Part shown: in pieces, positions 21,226 through 33,050 of the stretch
How the letters are laid out: each line of letters starts with the position of its first letter
How positions within the stretch are numbered: the stretch's first letter is position 1
Program-made: the position numbers and the translations under genes
The notes under the pieces: generated by a model
Databases searched by the model: none
Told to the model about the DNA's origin: nothing
What the model saw: only the letters and a program-made list of their open reading frames with translations
Assembly: GCF_051020955.1 (NCBI RefSeq)
Contig: NC_135014.1
Span: 22,854,721 to 22,918,720 of the forward strand
Length of the DNA stretch: 64,000 bases
Origin: Megalopta genalis
Lineage: Eukaryota; Arthropoda; Insecta; Hymenoptera; Halictidae
Reading direction: 5' to 3'

Positions 21226-22137
21226 CCCTACCTACAAATAGGAGTATGTTATTTCCCCCGGTCGAGCAGAATTTTAAGAGCACGTAACAGTTTAGAATAA
21301 TTGATTCGATGCCAAACTCGATCGCCAGAGCGTAATCCACGGGCTAATCCGCTCCGCAATCCCATTGTTTGTTGAAAATTAAAGCTGTTACTGTTAACCT
21401 TGAATTAGGATCGTTTAGTTACATCGAACCGTTGAAACACGCGCTTAATGATTACGGTCGAACTATATCGATTTGTTCGAATCGAAACTCACCGTGGAAT
21501 TGAATACGAAATCAAAGTGCAATCTGGAATCCGGTCTCAAGGCCGTTCGAAGTTAATAGCGCCGGTGAATTAGCAATGATTCGTTTAGTGGGACCGAATT
21601 GATCATGAATATTTAGTTACTTTATTTTTGGTCTTCCTTTCACTGGAAATATTCTCGGAGCTCGAAGGTATTCGGGATCTTCCTCGGTCTCTTGAGAATC
21701 ATTTGTAACCTTTGATTTAATACTTTACCCACCGGAAGGCTATTAATAATCTTCTCTGCCGAAAAGAATCTCGATTGGGTACTTTCTTTCCAACGATAAT
21801 CCTGAATGAAATCATTCGATTATTTATTCGAAACGATGTACCGAATGTATCAACAGCTCGCTGTTGTTAATTATTTTGACACTAAATTTGCCCAATATTT
21901 TTGATTTCATAATTATTTTGTAATTTTATTTCGTGCATAAAATCTAAATAAATTCGGTCTCTTCGTTTTGATAGAGGAAATCATTCCTGCGATGCTTTAA
22001 TGCTCGATTTCTTCAGAAAGAAACAATTTATCGGCCCATGGAAATTTATTAAAAAATCTTCAGCATATAAGTAGAAACTAATGAAATACTCGTTCACGGA
22101 TTAGCATTTTAAAACCACATTTTTTGCCAGCTGGGCA

Positions 22138-22694
22138 TACAGTGAGGAGCAAATCTGAGTCAACACCTTTTAAGATGGAATAACTTTTTTAAAACTGGTC
22201 TAAACGACTTAAAATTTTCAGTAAATGTTAGAGGCACTAGTTCGCTGTAAGATGACTAAATACTTTTTTTTTGTAATTTTTTAAAAATAAAACTCGTTTT
22301 TTCACTGTTTTATCTGAGCCTATAATGAAAATTTAAAAAATGCATTTGGTTGACGGACAGTTAAACTGCAACCACTGAAACATGTTACAGCTCATGTCAA
22401 GGTCAACCGATTTCGATGAAATTTTCAGCATGCATATATGTTACGGAGAAGTATCAAATGCATTTTTTAAATTTTCATTATAGGCTTAGATAAAAAAGTG
22501 AAAAAACGTGAGTGTTTCACATTTTTTTCTGTTCCAAGTAATAGCAAAATTTAAAAGTAAGTATTTTGGTCACTCTACAGTGAATTAGTTCCTCTAACAT
22601 TTACAAAAAGATTCAAGTCATTTAGGCCAATTTTAAGAAAGTTACGTCGTTTTAAAAGATGTTGACTCAGGTGTCGACCACATTTGTGCCAGCC
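22138..22694. mobile_element. Long-inverted-repeat MITE (family C), best copy
   Basis: The left arm begins TACAGTGAGGAGCAAAT and the right arm, reversed, contains the same TGAGTCAACA-C/T-CTTTTAA block. The arms pair over roughly 150-200 bp, including GTAAATGTTAGAGG-A/C-ACTA in both. The CAGTGAGGAGCAAA end and flanking TA suggest a Tc1/mariner-type non-autonomous element. There is no transposase frame. Relatives are at 38283-38785, 40665-41225 and 61751-61988. Confidence 0.85.
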
Positions 22695-25295
22695 GAACAT
22701 AAAACAGATCTTGACTTGAATATATTTTCAGTATCCCGCCGCGATAAATTCTTAGCTTATTAATAACGTGCTGATATACGAAGCGCGCCGCAATTAAAAT
22801 CAAACGCGATCGAAAATTAATACGTGGCCTACCGATGACTAATAGGTTTATCGACAAATAAGCTTGGCAATCTTCTTTCAACGATAATCCCAGAAGAAAT
22901 GATCGGGCTATGTTATTATACTCGATTCGCTCGCACGCGATAAACAAGCTTATCGAACAACAGTTTTATAATCTTAATAATTCTGAAATCAAAATTCAGG
23001 AACAATTCGTTCTGATCTGGTCATTGATTCCAGTGTTAGAAAAGTCCAAAGACGATCGATATCCTTCGCCATGAAAAAGGGGACTCCCCCTCAAGCGTTT
23101 CTAAGATCATTAGATAGTTACCGGCGGGGTAAAGCGTTAATAACCTCCGATTTAGTCTCGCGAGACCGTAACGACGTTTCGTCGGGCACTATTTTTGCCG
23201 GGGGGCCGTTAAGATCGATCTTTGCGTATCCGAGGCTCGATCCCTTTTTTTCCTTTATCCGCGGGCGGAAAACGCGAAGAACGACTCCTAGCATTGAACC
23301 GCGATTTTCCATCGTCGCTGGCGTGGAGTTAATCGCTGACGCTCTAATGGAGCGAACTAATCGCGCGATCCTGCAGGAAACGATTCGGCCATTAAATTCG
23401 AAAGCACCGATCGAACCGTTCCAGCCCCTCGACCGGTTCCCGCGATTGTGTCATTCACGATTGTGCGGCCCGGTAATCCTCGGCCGCGGATTTGCGAAAA
23501 ATCGGACGCGGATCCGGCAAAGAGCTCCACCTTCGATTATTCCTCGAATGGCCCGGGAAACTGATATCTTAGATTCGCTATTTTTCAATGCTAATCAACC
23601 TTTGGATGGCACGTCTCGTCGCCTTTTAAATCCTTGGGTATCGGTGTTTGAACCAACCTCTTCGAGATCGATTTCTCGCGCAGCGGTTCTTCGCAGCAGC
23701 GCTGATTAGGACAGTCCAGAGGGCACAGAAGATTTATCTTTATTTTATAACTAGATTTTAAGATAATTTCCTCTTGATTTAAATGAAATGAAAGTCATTC
23801 GGTTTCAGCAGGCCCAAAAGTTTCGCCGGTCTTGTGACTGCTATCAAATTAGAATCAATGAAAATATACTGGATTGAATGCACTCCCGAGGATAATGATC
23901 GCCAATCAAAGTACATCAACGTTTCTAATGAAAATTCCCAAAGAAATATTTATGTGAAGGAGCGTTTATTTTCGATCTACGTATGTGGTAGATTTAGGTA
24001 ATTTTTTGGGGATACGATTTAAATGAGACAGCTTTATGAAAGTTTATAAATTTGTTTGCACACGCTCCAAGTATATGTATAATACTTATATGTATATATG
24101 TATAATACTAATTTTGATACGTTGCCCTTACTGATGTCTACTACTTTATTGATAAGTATATAGTACTTCATCGATAGGCATGTACCAATTTATCAATTGA
24201 CATTCTAGCGATTTATCAAAACCGTGACTGCTGTAGCTGATCAACTCACCAGTGCGACCAGGAAACGAATGTGTAAATTGTGCAAACGATGCACAGCAGA
24301 GCAGAAAACGAAGGGATGGAAAATGGACAGTTGATATCGGGATCCTAAAAGGCACAGTGTTCTAAAAGGTAACGTTTCTTCGTCGAAACGGTGCGACGAA
24401 AAAGGATTTGCATATAACGAGTCCGAGGGAACGGGAGGCTCGTTACGACCATCGCGGGGAACGTGTCCGAAATGTGGAATTTCGGACGGGAACGCGAATC
24501 CCCGCGAAACTAACCGATACCGTCTCGTTAGGTGTCGCGTGGAAATAAAAGGTGCACTTCCGTCGACCCAATTACCATACGCTGCGCCGTTTAATAATCA
24601 GCTACTTGGAAAACAAATTCCGTTACCCGTGAATGCGCTATTGCCGGTGTTCGAGCGATCCAATAGAGGTGGACCGTTTTCGGTGCTTATTTTTTATCGA
24701 ACTGCTGTAGACTCGTCTCTGATAGTAAAAATTTGATCGCAGTCGAGAATATTTGTTTCTATAATACAGGTAAAGCAAATAGCATCGAATACCAAAGTAA
24801 ACGATAGTTAAGAAAAGTATTGGTAACGCGATGGACGCTCTTGTTATTTTAACAAGTGTAGAAAAATACAGGGCTTCTCGTTATGCGAATATTGTGCAAA
24901 AATGTTGTCCGACGATGCATTAGTAATGACAGAGCTTGCCAAGAAAGTTTCTTCAACGTTTGGGCATGATCGATCTCATGCTAAACGTCAGTCTTCTTCG
25001 TTATAAATAGACCGAGAATTTTTATGCATTCAGAACGAAATTGGGTAGGTGAAATTTCAAACAATGTGAAAGCGAAGCGAACTTACGGACGTACGTGCGT
25101 TATTTTCAACTCACTGAAATTATAACAGAGAGAAAGAAATTTCTATTTGACATTTATTTCGCACTAAGATCCGCGGGCTGGTTATAAAAATACAAACGTA
25201 CTGATTTTTGTACGAATTTATATATATATATTAATTAGCGCAAGTATTTCCATCGTGCGATTTTTTTAAAACGCATATCCAGGAATTACGTGGAA
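22695..25295. other. Gene-free stretch with a CpG-rich island at 23070-23710
   Basis: The GC-rich island carries a 212-codon open frame on the plus strand, but its composition looks like read-through of stop-poor DNA, with no motif or splice support. Flanking DNA is AT-rich. An ATTTGCAT octamer occurs at 24406-24413. Confidence 0.6.
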
Positions 25296-25440
25296 CGATT
25301 TCAGAAAGTTTGCCGCATAATTTTTCGAAAAATATGTCCATAAAAGTTTGACGCATCACGTGAAAACGTTTTCACAAAAGTTCGCCGTACAATTTATGTG
25401 AAAATGTTTCCGCGAAAGTTCGACGAGCGCATAATTTTTC
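25296..25440. repeat. Degenerate short tandem repeat, unit about 45 bp
   Basis: Three to four copies of a unit containing AAAGTT-C/T-G-C/A-CG and a following TATGTGAAAA-type block, with drift between copies. Confidence 0.65.
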
Positions 25441-28400
25441 TAATTGAATTTTCCGCGCGATGTTGATTTGAGCTCCGCGGATTTTGACATCGCCGATGGT
25501 AAAATTGTCGCGTATTATTTAAACGCGGGATCAATTTGCTCGTATAAAACGAACGATATTAAGTGAGCGACATTCGTCGAATGTCTCTTTTCGTTCATGA
25601 CAAATCTATTTCCACCGTCTTTCGCAACTTATCTCTTATTTTCGCCAGCACATACTTCTCTCGAGATCTTTATAAATTTCATAACTCGGACCCCGACGCA
25701 TTTTTCTAAAGTTCCGTCTCGAATTTCGTGCTTCCTCCACCGAGGAGAGACGCTGTGTTACAACGACGGCTTTCCCCCCAATTCTCAGGCCGTGTTAGAG
25801 CGAAACCATGTTGTAGGAACAACGTATTATATGGTGCACAGTTGTCCGTACTATTTTTCCTTCCTTTATCGCTGTTTTGTTCCGTATAAATTCCAGAACA
25901 GTCGCCATTTCAATTTCGGGACCATCAAAATAAACATTGCGGTCGCAGCGTCCCCGAGCTATCATTTTTATCTGCAGAAACGCCAACAGGAAAAATATCA
26001 TTGGTTTACGTCCAAGATTGAATCCCGAAAATTCAGTTTGCCATTTTCATCTTTTACCGGTTCCAACGACCAGCGGAAACTTTTGTTTCATGTCAGATAA
26101 CGAGTCGTTTCATTTAACGAGGCCCGAAAGTGATTTAAAAATACAGCCTCGACTATTTTCACGTGTACAAGTATAAATAGCGTATATGCGTATATGAAAG
26201 TATAAATAACTATTTTTATCTCGAACTATGCGAGCTCGCACCGGCGCTAATTTGTTGAAAAATGGCCAAGTATGGCGACGATAAGCAACTTCGACGGGGT
26301 TATCAGTCGAATACGAAGTTCGACCGCAATAAATAATTCTCCGCGCGAATGGAACGTTCGATGGGTCGACGTGGACATCGATACCTGTTCCGAGGTGGCT
26401 GTTCTAAAATTTTCGACGGGGTTCCGGCTAGGGGTAGGACATCTCCGATAAAAACGGGAACGCGGCGAGCGTGTTACCGCGTCACGCCGCGGAAAACGCG
26501 TCGTTAACAAATGGCCCCGCGATATTTTCGCGTCGTCCAGCCCGTTTAACGACCCGAGCCGACGCCGCGCCGCTGTTTATTCGCTTTCGCGTAAATTGTA
26601 GCGGGTTCCACGCAAATTTTCAAACTGGGTCGTGTTTTACAGAGGTTTCCTTGCGCCGCCGTGTAATCCGTTGAAACGCGACACACGGATCTTTTTAATG
26701 ATCTTGAGCCGACCCGCGCTTTTTCTTCCGCCGATCCTTTTTGCTCGTTCCGCGAGAGATGTCCGACGCTGGATCATTCCGCCGCGTCGAATGCCCTGCC
26801 AGCGAGCACAGTAATCTCGCAGCATTTTTATACGGTTCGCACGTAACCGTGTGACAAATTCAACATAGAATTCGTTATAAAGCGTTTTCGTTTCTTGGCC
26901 TGCGTAGATTTAGCAATTCCTTTGGATCATCTAATTCGGATGGCTTTGCGAAAGTTCGCGGACTTGTAAGTCTATAAATTGTTGTAAATTCTGTAAATTG
27001 TGTAAATCGAGTTTGTAGATTTTCACGGGTCGCCGATGCTAAAATTTTCGTAATCGTTGACCGAGGAAGCAGATCGAATTGTATCAAAGATTGCATTTGG
27101 CCCGTCGATGATCAACTACCGCAACTTTAACGACAGCGATGCATACAAATTCTCGAACATAGGTTGAGCATGTTACATGTATCAAAATACACCAGTCCGA
27201 GGAACGCGTCAGATCAAACAAGGAATTGTGTCACTCGGACGCGAACAGCGTGACAGTGGTCACGCGAAAACTTTGAGAACAGATTGGCATTTTGTCCTCG
27301 TTTAACGCGGCGATGTCTATCTCTCGGGTTTATTTCCGAAAACGAACGATATTCGCTGAAGGGGCCATTTATCCGGGTGTGACGCGGGAACGACGCTGTC
27401 GCTCTCGCGCGAGTGAAACGCGTTCAAGAGCGCGTTAATAGATACACAGAGCGTAAATAGGTGTTCTTTCGGGCAATCAGGTCGAAGGTTCCGCGAGCGG
27501 CTTTAATAGAATGGGAATGGAAAGCTCGGCGAACGGCGGCGCAGATAAAAGCAACGCGAAAAAGTTGAATAATGGACGCGGTTGTTCGGATCGGGCCGCG
27601 CGTATCGTTTTTATCCGCTCGTCCTGCTGGCAGACTTTAATTTCCGTTTATCGATCCCATCTAACTCATGTTATCGGACACTCTGCTCGGACTATTTCTT
27701 CCCAAAGAAAACTCTTTTATTGGACACAATGCCGGCAATTGACTTTCAATATTATCTATCCGCCGCGGCGGGACGCAACGCGCGACCGGAGCCAACATCG
27801 CGAGGAAGACAATCGTTTAATCGCTATCGTCGACAGGATTCGATGATGCGAATGAAAATCACGCGCTACACTGCCCGGTCATCCTCTAGAGTACCTTTGT
27901 TAAACTGTGCGTATTTTCTTCCGTGCTTTTGGAAAGGGAAAAGAGCGAACTGCGAATCTTTACGACTCACGTTTACGATCTTTTTCAACTTCCGATCTTC
28001 GAGCGTTGCTTCAGAGACGTCACGATGGCAGACAAATTTGTTTTGTTAACTAGGAGTTGTAGCGAGGATACAAGAAGGATGTTGTTAATTTTTGTATTTT
28101 AAGTTTCACAAACGTGAAAGCAATCATTTTCGAATCAGTTCAGAAACGCGCGTCGTTTTTAGTTAGGTCGGAAAGATGGGATTGAAAATTAGGATGAAAA
28201 ATGCTTGTGTTGTAGTATTTGATCAAACCGAGGCACTTGTAATAATGTTCAAGAGAAATGAGGATGAGTTTAAGTCATCACTTTACTTACTAGTAAATTG
28301 TTTAGGAAATACAGATCGTAGAATTTTACAATCTCTGTCCGATCATCGAATTTTACAATCTCTATCTTCGTGTAAATGCTCGCATCTCTCAGACTATTCA

Positions 28401-28956
28401 TCGGATCGAGTTAAATCTTTTACTACGAATCTATTGCAACGATTGTTCTCAAATCGTAAAATTAATTTGATAGTACAGAAAGCTCTGAAGAAATTCTCCG
28501 ACAAGAAGTTTCAATATTTTAAAAGATGTTTCAATTTGCAACATTTACGAGAAAAGATATGTCTCCAGTTTTCCTCCTGGCATGCTGTGTAAAATCATCT
28601 CAGACTAAAATGAACGATATACAGAAAAAGTAGAAGCTTTAAGCTTTAAAACAAGTCCAGTTTCATCCTGATACAATTGATTTTCATAAAATGGCGACAG
28701 TTCAAAAATCAATTTCTCTACGGTAGAAAATTCAACGTTCGATCACTTTCGCGAGCATAAACTTTTCTTTAAAATACCTCCAATCACTGCAGTAGTATAA
28801 TAAATCGTAAATGAAGGGATTAGAAGGCAATGTTGTTAACGTTTTTCTTGCCTGAGGGTAAGAAAAATGACGCGGGATCCTCGTTGAATTTCGGCGTAAT
28901 CCTCGAGTTAGTTTCGCAAGGCAATTAAGAGCCTCGCTGCTGCTGGAATTCCCATT
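25441..28956. other. Gene-free stretch with CpG-rich islands
   Basis: Islands at about 26240-26830 and 27230-27870 alternate with AT-rich DNA. A 138-codon AT-rich frame at 28176-28592 contains a 26-bp direct repeat (AGAATTTTACAATCTCT-type) and matches no family I know. Its length is within chance for this amount of DNA. Confidence 0.55.
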
Positions 28957-29002
28957 CGCGATGTATTCGTGATGCGTTCGTGATGCATTCGTGATGCATT
29001 CA
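28957..29002. repeat. 11-bp tandem repeat, about 4 copies
   Basis: Unit GTGATGCATTC with small variants (GTGATGCGTTC, CGATGTATTC), in a moderately GC-rich setting. Confidence 0.85.
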
Positions 29003-29459
29003 CGGGTCCTTGTGTTCGTTAATCGACGAAATAATCGAAAGCCAAAGCAGATTCATCAACGAGGCCGTGCGCGAAGCCACGATTGCTTAGAGGCTCTGCG
29101 TTTCCTAGCTGATTCGCGTGAACCAGGCTCTGGAAAATGGGGTTGCTCCAGCACAGGGCTGCCGAAGCACGGGGGTTTTGAACCCATTCTCCCCATGTCC
29201 GCACGCGTCCGTCACGCTTGCGTGGTATGCGTGCATTCCGTCCTGGGAACGCCAGCAATTCGCTCCGGATGCGTGGACCCGGTTTCCCAATGGAAAGAAA
29301 TGAACCGCGTCGGCCCCGAAATCATCGCGTCCGTCATTTCATTTGCAAAAGTCAATTTTCAACGGACCACCCATAAAACCCACCCCCGTACTTGAATGAC
29401 CGTCCTCTTTTTCTGGATCTTCGGTTTGACCTGTTGCGAGTCGGTTCATCTAGTTTCTC

Positions 29460-29690
29460 GATATTCTATATAATATTTATATAATATATATGTTAATATC
29501 TGTGTATATTAATATATTAATAATATACTATATAATATCAATATAATATCTATATGATGTCTGTGCAATGTCTATAGAATATCTATAGAATATCTATAAG
29601 ATATATCTATAGAATCTTTATATAATATAGATAATATAAATATTGATATAATTTATAGAATATTTATATAATATCTATACATATGTACGT
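29460..29690. repeat. Degenerate AT-rich repeat tract
   Basis: Repeated ATATAATAT and ATCTATAGAAT words make up almost all of this tract. There is no coding potential. Confidence 0.8.
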
Positions 29691-30356
29691 AGAACGCTGG
29701 CCCCCTTTTGTAACTGTTCGAAGCGAAAAAAAAAAATTGCCAACGTTTCCACGAGTTTCCTACGAACGAGGATTTCCTCTCGAAACGGAAAATTGTCATT
29801 GTTTATGCGAAACAGCACAAGTTATTTTCTCCAGGATTATTTTCATAAATAAAATGTTGTTTTGCACGTCAAGGGAAATATTGACCGAGGCTCGGGCACG
29901 AAGACAAACGTTGAAACGGTAGGTATAAACAGAAAACAAGCTGGATAAAATGCGCCGGTGGCGTATATCCCGCAAAATAAACGGGATCTTTTTTTTTTTA
30001 AACAGCCGGGATATTAATTCGTCGGCTATCGCGGAGATGGACTTTCTTCTTGTTTGTTCTCGTTTGTTTCTTTTTTAAGCAACGATTATCCGGGAGCTTG
30101 ATGAATCCTGTGTGTGCGTAATGCGAATTCCGTGGTGCATAATTTAAGGCGCGCGCAGTTACGTGTGCAGTGGCAATTAAACGCCACCGGGTCGGCCACG
30201 CGGTTCTATAAATTAATCCAAGAAATTTCCATGGCGCAGTAAAAGTCGCGGGAAATCTGAAGAAATGCGCGCTCGCTCGGCGAGCTGAACAATAGAATTA
30301 ACAATTGTGCGTTTTTGTATATTTCATGAGTTTGCGAGCGAAAATTAATTACAAAC

Positions 30357-30416
30357 TGAATAATAATATTAGTATTAATAATAGTAATACCAATAATAAT
30401 AACAATAATAATTAGG
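30357..30416. repeat. Imperfect (AAT)n microsatellite
   Basis: AAT triplets interrupted by single substitutions across about 60 bp. Confidence 0.8.
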
Positions 30417-31284
30417 AAAAACTTGGACCCTTCCCCTTTTTCTATGCAAACGTTAAAATCTTTCATCATTTTTGTTAGTATCAGAACAATTTTTTTCCAA
30501 ATTATTTATTTCTTGTAGTCATTTTCTGTTTCGTGAAAATTTTCCCTATAGTTTCTAAGCAATTTTATGGTGATATTTGCGCAGATCACGACACAAAATA
30601 GAATTTCGATTTTCTCTAGAAGTATTGCGGCACGAAATAACGTCTCCTATGTAAGCGTTTCTTTCGGTCCGAATGCGAAATAGTTTCTGCGACACAAGTG
30701 CATCGAAAACAGAAAAATATCGATATATGCAAGCGTCACATGTTTGTATAAACGAGCGAATATACGGCCAAATAACGATACGGAGAAAGTTGAAGAAGAA
30801 TGAAAGAATCGAACAAACGTAACGCATCCATCTCATGGCAATTTTTGTGTCATAAATTTCAAATAATAATTTCCAATTTTTTTTGTGCCAATACATTTTT
30901 CGTATATGTACGAAAATATACTTAGTTTTTTAAAAATGTACTCGAACTACACGAAACTAATACGAAAAACTATTGAGATTACAATATAATGTATGCATAC
31001 TACATCAAATTTTACAACAGTTTTACAACAGTTTTGCACGATTAATTATTTACATATTTTCGAGAAAAATCGTAGAAAATGTTAAAAAGCAAAATGTACC
31101 GAGAACGAGTAACGATTGTAAGAAATGTCGAACAAGTCGTTTCGATCCTCTTTGGTGGTTTTAACGTTAAGCATCGCGCACTGGGATTAACAATTGATTA
31201 ACCGTTTGGCCCTGGTCTTTATTAAGATGGCGGATCGAAGGAACTCGAGGGGTCACCTTTCGACGCGATTGTTTCTCGTGAAAA

Positions 31285-31415
31285 GAATCGCCCCTCGCAT
31301 AGTTCGTTAGAATCATTACGTTATAGCCGCAATTGTCCCTCGCAGACTTCGCCGCAGTCATTACAATGTAGTTAAACTTAATTGTCCCTCCCATACTTCG
31401 TTATAGTTTCATTAA
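31285..31415. repeat. Degenerate tandem repeat, unit about 47 bp, 3 copies
   Basis: Copies start with TTGTCCCTCGCAGACTTCG or close variants and each contains a CATTA-x-A-x-GTAGTT-type centre. Confidence 0.7.
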
Positions 31416-32078
31416 AATCCGAATGTTCGGGTCGGCTGAATTTCCTTTTACGAACACTAGGTCATTGATTTTTTAGCGCGATCCTCTTTCTACTAATTAC
31501 AGTCTATTAACATGCTCGGTGTACACTAATTAACGGCTAATGCTGGCTTCACACTTTCGCAGCCGATAATTTCTTCGCTTTCTTAAAGCCGAGTGCGAAG
31601 CTGATATCCGTCGTAAAGTTTCTTGTCGGACGCCATGCACACTTGCTATCTCGAATGGAAACGATTCTTTCTGCTTTCCTGCGAAATTATGATTGTCCCT
31701 ATCGTTGCGGTGGATCCGCCATTGCCATAATTTCATTCCAGTCTCTCTGTCGAGCCAAAATCATGGAATCAAAGTTACAGATGTACAGTGCACAAAAATG
31801 GATAATTTGGGACGAAGGGATTATTCGAGGACATTATTCGAGTCTTGCGGCTTTCGTTTTTATACAGGGTGACCTAAAATTATGGTATTTCTGGGAAATT
31901 AGGGGTTCCTGAGGTTATTCGAAGTAACTAATTAGATGTTCTAATCGAATTTCGCCGGCCTGTTAACTGTCCTTTGCGGGGGATCGAGCACAATCTTATT
32001 TACAATTTTATTATGTTCTGGTGATTTTGTTCTATTTATTAACTAATGCAATTTATAATCGAATGATACGTTTCATGT

Positions 32079-32460
32079 GATTCATGTGATTTCGTCGTCG
32101 GACGAGTCGTTAATTAGCGACGAACGACTAATGGGTCTGTTTGCTCGCTCGTCTCGTCTCGGCACCGTCAAACCCGACCAGGCTTGTTGTCGATCACGCT
32201 CCGGGGGTAGTTTCCGGTCATGCAAATATTTAGTCGCCTACAGGCCGACATCCGAAGACCCGATGAGGGTGGCTCAAGACGCGGTTCTCCTCGACGAGGT
32301 GCAAATTTGCATATGCATTGTACAACTGCAACGTGCGCCCTCTCCCCTTACTTTCACTTCTACTTCCGTGAAATCGTGGCTCGCTCTTTCGTTATGGACG
32401 TCGGGGCCATAAGCGTGCCATGTGACCGGGCACGTGCGCGATTTTGCATATTCAAGTGCG
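32079..32460. promoter_or_regulatory. Candidate enhancer with octamer-like (POU-type) sites
   Basis: ATGCAAAT at 32220-32227, ATTTGCAT at 32305-32312 joined to the palindrome TGCATATGCA (32308-32317), and TTTGCATA near 32443-32450 fall within about 230 bp. A GTTAATTAGCGAC homeodomain-type core lies near 32110 and a CACGTG E-box near 32431-32436. The function is inferred from motif clustering alone. Confidence 0.3.
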
Positions 32461-32697
32461 AAAAAAGACGGCACAAAAGCGTCACGCGGAAACTGCATTG
32501 TTGGATGCAACTATTATCAATGCGTCCGTGCTCCGGATTTTTGCACTTCCGAGATTACATTGTTCTTTCGATGAAAATTCGTCCTCTCTTTCATTCTTTG
32601 TTCTATAATTATTAATTACTATAGAACTTCGATTATCGGAATTTATTGTTACTCAAATACATTTTGATGTGTAAATCGATTGATCTAATCGCAGTGA

Positions 32698-32925
32698 TTT
32701 AACACTAGATTTAGGGAACCCCTCAAAATGACGGTTCACTAATTTTTTAATTTACTATTATTCATATCATAAATATACATTTATGAACTATTTATTCAAT
32801 GTATATGTTACTTGCGGCAAATGTTCCAATAACGCTTGTTAAAAATCAGAATAAATGTCTTATTGTTACTTTTATAAGCTAATATAAAACAGCTGTTTTT
32901 TATGCTCCATAAATCTAGTGTTAAA
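32698..32925. mobile_element. Short TTAA-type MITE (family B), complete copy
   Basis: A perfect 16-bp terminal inverted repeat (TTTAACACTAGATTTA at 32698-32713 and its complement at 32910-32925) bounds a 228-bp AT-rich non-coding element. Its interior, read on the minus strand, contains one copy of the segment that forms the 70-bp array at 45680-46152. Confidence 0.9.
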
Positions 32926-32944
32926 TTTGACACTGCACAAATCG

Positions 32945-33050
32945 GTCGAGTAACTGCAATAAATTCTTTCCAATTGTTCCTCAGCTTGTAAAGAAAAATT
33001 GACAATTTGGGAAGGGGAGATTCGATTGTTCGAGCCTCGTGGTTCGTCTT
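32945..33050. mobile_element. Degenerate copy of MITE family D
   Basis: TTGACAATTTGGGAAGGGGA followed by GATTCGATTGTTCGAGC matches the body of the family D element at 53182-53327. It lies about 20 bp from the family B element. Confidence 0.55.

Noticed and set aside
23071..23709. 212-codon open frame, plus strand
   Set aside because: Lies in a CpG-rich island with few stop-forming triplets, shows no domain or hydrophobic pattern, and has no convincing splice partners.
28176..28592. 138-codon AT-rich frame with ATG start
   Set aside because: Length is within chance for 64 kb in six frames. An internal 26-bp repeat accounts for part of it, and no family is recognised.
29105..29290. tRNA-like T-loop near GGTTTTGAACCC
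   Set aside because: No cloverleaf could be drawn: acceptor and anticodon arms do not pair at the required spacing.
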